DNA of 18,763 bases from MGIIb-O2 sp964003245 (GTDB lineage Archaea > Thermoplasmatota > Poseidoniia > Poseidoniales > Thalassarchaeaceae). Position 1 is the first letter of the stretch; the number at the start of each line of letters is the position of its first letter. Below, piece by piece: positions 17,301 through 18,763 of the stretch. Made by a program: the position numbers and the translations under genes. The notes under the pieces are model-generated. The model had not been told where the DNA came from and did no database searches. It saw only the letters and a list, made by a program, of their open reading frames with translations. The stretch lies in contig CAXFIU010000027.1 of the NCBI GenBank assembly GCA_964003245.1, forward strand, positions 1-18,763, written 5' to 3'.

Positions 17301-18563
17301 GCAGCATCTCAAGGTGTTTCAGTTTACTTAGGTCAGGGAGATGAATTCAGAATGAGTGGATTTGTTTACCATTCGGGTTCAGGAGCATTAGCTGCAGATA
17401 TCCCTGCTGATCTTGAAGTTGAGTTTACAGTAATTTATGGTACTCAGGAGATTTCTATTGTTACTTCAGTTAATGATGACGCTAGTTTCGATAGTTCAAT
17501 GATTCTTCCTTCAAGAGTCCCTCTTAATCCAACTATGCCTGTTTCAACTGAAGTGTTGAATGTCCCAGGATCTGGTTCTTCTGATATCAATTCAGATGCT
17601 TCTGTGACTGTCGATAGTAAAGCTCCAACTGTATTGTTCGATCAATCATCATATCCTGATTCATCATTAGTTCTTCTAGAATCTGATTTAATCAGTGATG
17701 TGCTAGTTACAGTGACAATGGTTGATGAGATTGGTATGATTGAAGGACCACTAGATGTTGCTTGGGTTATTCTTAGGTCCGGAACTGCAGTAGCTGGTTC
17801 TGAAAATACTGGTCAATTAACAATGATTGACGATGGAGAAACTAAGGATGTTTATCAAGATTATATTGATTTCACACCTCTTAATGGCATGTCTATCGAA
17901 CAAGGAGATCAGATTGCTTTCTGGGTCACTTCGACCGATAGAGCAGGTAATACTGTCACAGGTCTTGGTAGCGAATCGGCTCCGAGAATGCCAACGCTCA
18001 GAATTATGAAGTTCAATCCAGAATATACTCGAGTTGTGATTAATCCAACCTCTACTCCTATTCTTGGGGAAATGTTGACTCTGCAAACATTCTGGGAAAA
18101 TGATGGTAAGAGAGATGGAACTATCACTGTAGGATTGTATGAATTAAATGCAGAGACTGGACAATGGTCACCTGCCTTGACAACTTTATCTGAGGGGAAT
18201 ACTGAAATTAATTTAGGACCTCAATCATCTAGTGTCATTGCAACATTCCAATGGGAATCTTGGAAAGAAGGTCAGCCGTTACTGGTTTTGATATTAGAAG
18301 ACCCTGAGACTGGAGAAATGGATTGGGATAATGCAAATGGAAATAATATCGATTTATCTGGTATTAATGTCCAACCATTACCCGTAGAAGCTGAATCCAA
18401 CACTGGCCTTTACATGGTAATTGGTGTTGCTGTAATTGCAGTATGTGTTGTTGCTTTGTTGGTAATGCGCAATCGTGGCGATGATGATTATTATTACGAC
18501 GACGAAGAAGAAGAATACGAAGATGGCGATTGGGAATATGAAGAAGATGAAGATGAAGATTAG
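11397..18563 (+). CDS. Giant modular cell-surface protein, 2388 residues, C-terminally membrane-anchored
   Basis: Exported protein with signal peptide MSDRRRTALALVLLMIIAPLTSAA. Next come two Cys-bracketed, Asp-rich units (C146-C178 and C364-C395, the pattern GxDxNxDGxLxxxEIxxT) with four NGGSGY-type repeats between them. Three jelly-roll/MAM-like domains follow (about 450-590, 620-755, 800-985): copies one and three share LYMTFDHW/LAYLTFDKW and WFLDNIDF/AYIDNFGI, and the middle one is weaker. Long beta-sandwich stretches follow, with an EF-hand-like calcium loop DINGDGIADEDE at 1731-1742. Near 2230-2330 a CARDB-like segment starts around MLTLQTFWENDG. It ends with a TM helix (about 2336-2357) and a roughly 30-residue tail almost wholly Asp/Glu/Tyr. 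This implies one-pass anchoring with a huge extracellular part. Role inferred: adhesion, polymer binding or S-layer-like component; no catalytic domain was recognised. The 3' end has a stem-loop. Confidence 0.93.
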   Translation: MSDRRRTALALVLLMIIAPLTSAATTSWTGPSSVNPPDEGITLTGFRVPGNATVQDGWLHVTNTEIATSLDPGMVWEGADLNTGRFFGTNFIEDIEQITLLDDGTRSNISTFDEGNIDVSMNNAYTYSPGWEHVYSIGSSTTVVECNNLTGSWVDHGYDNNFDGSLSTDEITGTLMYCSGNALEDSVTTLNVTNGGSGYAAGTLSATGGAGSGFSGTYTISSAINSISISNGGTGYAVGDYLAFVCPGGCTGTGANASVASVASNGSITSISVNNGGSGYISQQTMYVLVSSSNGGGAQLSAVLENTGSIYSATVTNGGSGYTSSPTIVPSSSGNSAVISAGLGGFFDYEITVTSVAASTTSQCMLGGFLVNAGMDTDEDSVLDTSEITDTNYFCNIQELWGATTFSHNGTNVGSEQTMSYGTIPSSATEGIVAVGTMPGSAVPRGTSSSFLLPQVDLPDSDTYNGLYMTFDHWYHLDSTASGGGDGTWIEYRINTGSWNDWTYIAPDGGYPSTMSLDAPSPNGAPSGAVPVFASPTHSGWLSENISISSISDIDNASKIQFRFHIWTSPNASYERPGWFLDNIDFNNDGVNFGVWHHGCMSTTGTYCNYVAHSAGALQRTIDLTGTNSTSSIEIDMEWDLQGSTSDNACIELSLNNVTWYDISSTYSSTTSDCEDRSGAIPGYPSYDGVYGDQSNGIRTVEYSIPSAYQNQANVYIRFVVDTDAYTNYGGNYPGDTQEGFTLEDIRVVDDTGTVLFRDDLDNPTTMTHYQEYYTYGSVTQLGYDDWNYYTLTGGLLEQIFGFEDSTASNPSTSNAPGWTKQSAWNYGQLGTNAGPEDEPSFPYVYGTNLNGNYGNNQNSLLTSPTYDIPSDGLAYLTFDKWVCTENYWDAVGLQIQVNGGSWNYFDPQIAGWYDGSPGYSGNQMYGHDAWMGGDCNQDDFENRQAPLSSYAGDELRFRFRISTDSSVQYQGAYIDNFGILTANYGSGGYWLSNAIDMSSIDIFNYGWVDIEATVPENTSIRGSLMDLNDNVIPGYHNVSFPFSLAGVDSEEYNSVRIKVIMDTSDEEVSPKLTKVSIGGKRYLAASSADYNGWAFSPSIEVVDDLLNATSIAGTITSDYIQSSRPIKSLTLSGNFSSGLMVTAYSFTGATLGQTSQGSIPFAVPQTGFSLSISLPTNGWIDRMVVSSNFAEPAENAAIDVLNDGSTDWSFPIGSDYGHYGWQSLVSDGIDSFTTSSTINLESGTPSSIMVRLPSLAAVNNGIISVSPDSDGLFESPISLTVGSSSQTSSSLSEIFYCVLDYSQIAGINSLPTSHTDADTGRQWRDVSITLESNYAQTVSISTIGIGYLIFENVSGLGPSISYYHNSMTQDDPPPTQVSIPVNITADKGSVAIDGDLKFDYIVTNRDFAVPNTLYPNGETVEIITRHHHLTDNSNLDKISLRGIASDGEILMFEVTNSADGLWGQGSDSVSFTQVSGSSVAPMNPSTFIDITTHNDGYDDVTVHWMFDVSWMWDDVNSIRWVSQAFDASGETVWPAVSHSGESGKNAVENDLMIDSFEVRDQFGRLLSNQYSTFYPFTMIDGSELNITGTVKFQDSTAVRPQAVDYTVGLNISGLSYLLTSEEGGKYTGLISSPTGLSNVYLSPMMNTVGPTGYSLGAEDVTGTPPSVNVRVDHEPPVAGPLEVNTPSGLKAAHGKVWDPTTPLSLFVTVDESEARGETLTLRYWRGSVDDINGDGIADEDEYLSMVQPLTSGMTGQQQVNFVGIDVSQQTFNSPVHMYLEGTDWAGLSYQEGGTGGSPGASNSWATVVVATDEPTSIKSAGYSLDRELGYLLPGNQHTFTMQIEEANGLNTLDNVSIMLCGDGLSELGKMSYDPSRGTIWSGDGSFVTPISVQTMSVSSDVVQLSMLFEVSWDFPWEEDQNSCKPSVSIVDDFTTVAYQNNIGELSWYLDNKYVAIPDAIEDLTPPQAASQGVSVYLGQGDEFRMSGFVYHSGSGALAADIPADLEVEFTVIYGTQEISIVTSVNDDASFDSSMILPSRVPLNPTMPVSTEVLNVPGSGSSDINSDASVTVDSKAPTVLFDQSSYPDSSLVLLESDLISDVLVTVTMVDEIGMIEGPLDVAWVILRSGTAVAGSENTGQLTMIDDGETKDVYQDYIDFTPLNGMSIEQGDQIAFWVTSTDRAGNTVTGLGSESAPRMPTLRIMKFNPEYTRVVINPTSTPILGEMLTLQTFWENDGKRDGTITVGLYELNAETGQWSPALTTLSEGNTEINLGPQSSSVIATFQWESWKEGQPLLVLILEDPETGEMDWDNANGNNIDLSGINVQPLPVEAESNTGLYMVIGVAVIAVCVVALLVMRNRGDDDYYYDDEEEEYEDGDWEYEEDEDED
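11976..12430 (+). repeat. Four NGGSGY-type coding repeats inside the giant surface protein
   Basis: The motif NGG(S/T)GY begins at residues 194, 231, 275 and 317 of the giant protein, spaced 37, 44 and 42 residues apart, each followed by a strand and a Gly/Ser-rich turn. The DNA is only partly similar between copies (AATGGAGGNAGTGGATAT-like), so these are old protein repeats. Such glycine-rich repeats form beta-solenoid or fibre-like structures in phage and marine surface proteins, from general knowledge. Confidence 0.75.
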
Positions 18564-18602
18564 GGATTATTTGTTGGGATAAATTCAAACCCCGACTAAT
18601 CC
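18564..18602 (+). terminator. Stem-loop directly after the giant gene
   Basis: GGATTA (18564-18569) pairs with TAATCC (18597-18602), and GTTGGG (18573-18578) pairs with CCCGAC (18591-18596) with one G-U. This gives a 12-bp stem with a TTT bulge and a 12-nt loop. It begins on the base following the TAG stop. It may mark the transcript end or protect the long mRNA. No T-tract follows immediately, so classical termination is uncertain. Confidence 0.45.
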
Positions 18603-18631
18603 TTACCTTCATGTAATTTCTTACTGTTGTC

Positions 18632-18637
18632 TTTATA
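18632..18637 (+). promoter_or_regulatory. TATA box for the gene at the right edge
   Basis: TTTATA, the archaeal consensus core, in non-coding sequence. Initiation would fall near 18660, giving a leader of about 30 nt before the ATG at 18693. The leader holds the perfect dyad GAAGAA-A-TTCTTC (18667-18679), a possible operator. Confidence 0.5.
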
Positions 18638-18692
18638 GGCTATTTACTGACCTAATAACATCTGAGGAAGAAATTCTTCGGATGGGATTGGG

Positions 18693-18763
18693 ATGAATGA
18701 GACTAGCGATGCTATAACTGTAGAGGAACTAAAAAATGAAGTTGAAGACTTGAAAGTTTTGGT
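18693..18763 (+). CDS. Start of an unidentified gene (partial, runs off right edge)
   Basis: The first 23 codons give MNETSDAITVEELKNEVEDL and three more residues. The composition (regular Leu/Val spacing, many Glu/Asp/Lys) suggests an N-terminal coiled coil. An in-frame stop upstream (18663-18665) limits the start, and the TATA box at 18632 supports a gene here. Only a G-rich stretch precedes the ATG instead of a clear Shine-Dalgarno sequence. Too short to identify. Confidence 0.55.
   Translation, partial: MNETSDAITVEELKNEVEDLKVL

Overview
The window reads as a chromosomal segment of an uncultivated planktonic euryarchaeon, most likely Marine Group II (Candidatus Poseidoniia/Poseidoniales). 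The archaeal assignment rests on the RNA polymerase Rpo7-Spt4-S24e-S27ae cluster, an archaeal-type D-aminoacyl-tRNA deacylase, an HVO_0476-type zinc-finger protein, two tRNAs with encoded CCA and TATA-like boxes about 25 nt before several start codons. The MGII assignment is inference: it comes from AT-rich coding sequence, very large secreted/surface proteins and a proline dehydrogenase, which suits a peptide-degrading heterotroph.

Layout. (1) Positions 1-2438, minus strand: the N-terminal ~810 residues of a secreted protein with six Asp-rich FG-GAP-like repeats and a CARDB-like domain; it runs off the left edge. (2) Positions 2439-2679: a divergent intergenic region with a GC-rich, highly structured leader. 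It contains a possible anti-Shine-Dalgarno switch in front of rpo7. (3) Positions 2680-3943, plus strand: rpo7, spt4, rps24e and rps27ae, tightly packed with clear ribosome binding sites. (4) Position 3944 onward: a minus-strand orphan, possibly a beta-propeller, whose stop codon abuts that of rps27ae. (5) Positions 4922-6860, plus strand: dtdA overlapping a proline dehydrogenase. (6) Positions 6877-8355: a zinc-finger protein (minus) and a degenerate methyltransferase-like protein (plus), divergently transcribed from a 45 bp spacer. (7) Positions 8292-10915, minus strand: a probable two-gene operon of a six-TM zinc-ribbon protein followed by a membrane-anchored subtilisin-like protease. (8) Positions 11042-11310: divergent tRNA-Ser(GGA) and tRNA-Thr(GGT). 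(9) Positions 11397-18563: a 2388-residue surface protein with signal peptide, two Cys-bracketed units, four NGGSGY-type repeats, three jelly-roll-like domains, later beta-sandwich stretches, a C-terminal TM helix and a very acidic tail. (10) Positions 18564-18763: a stem-loop, a TATA box and the first 23 codons of another gene.

Functionally the window mixes information-processing genes (transcription, ribosome, tRNA, tRNA proofreading) with cell-envelope and degradation functions (two surface proteins, a membrane-tethered protease, proline catabolism). No mobile element, CRISPR array or clear defence system was seen. The least ordinary items are the structured rpo7 leader, the protease/zinc-ribbon membrane pair and the modular giant surface protein.
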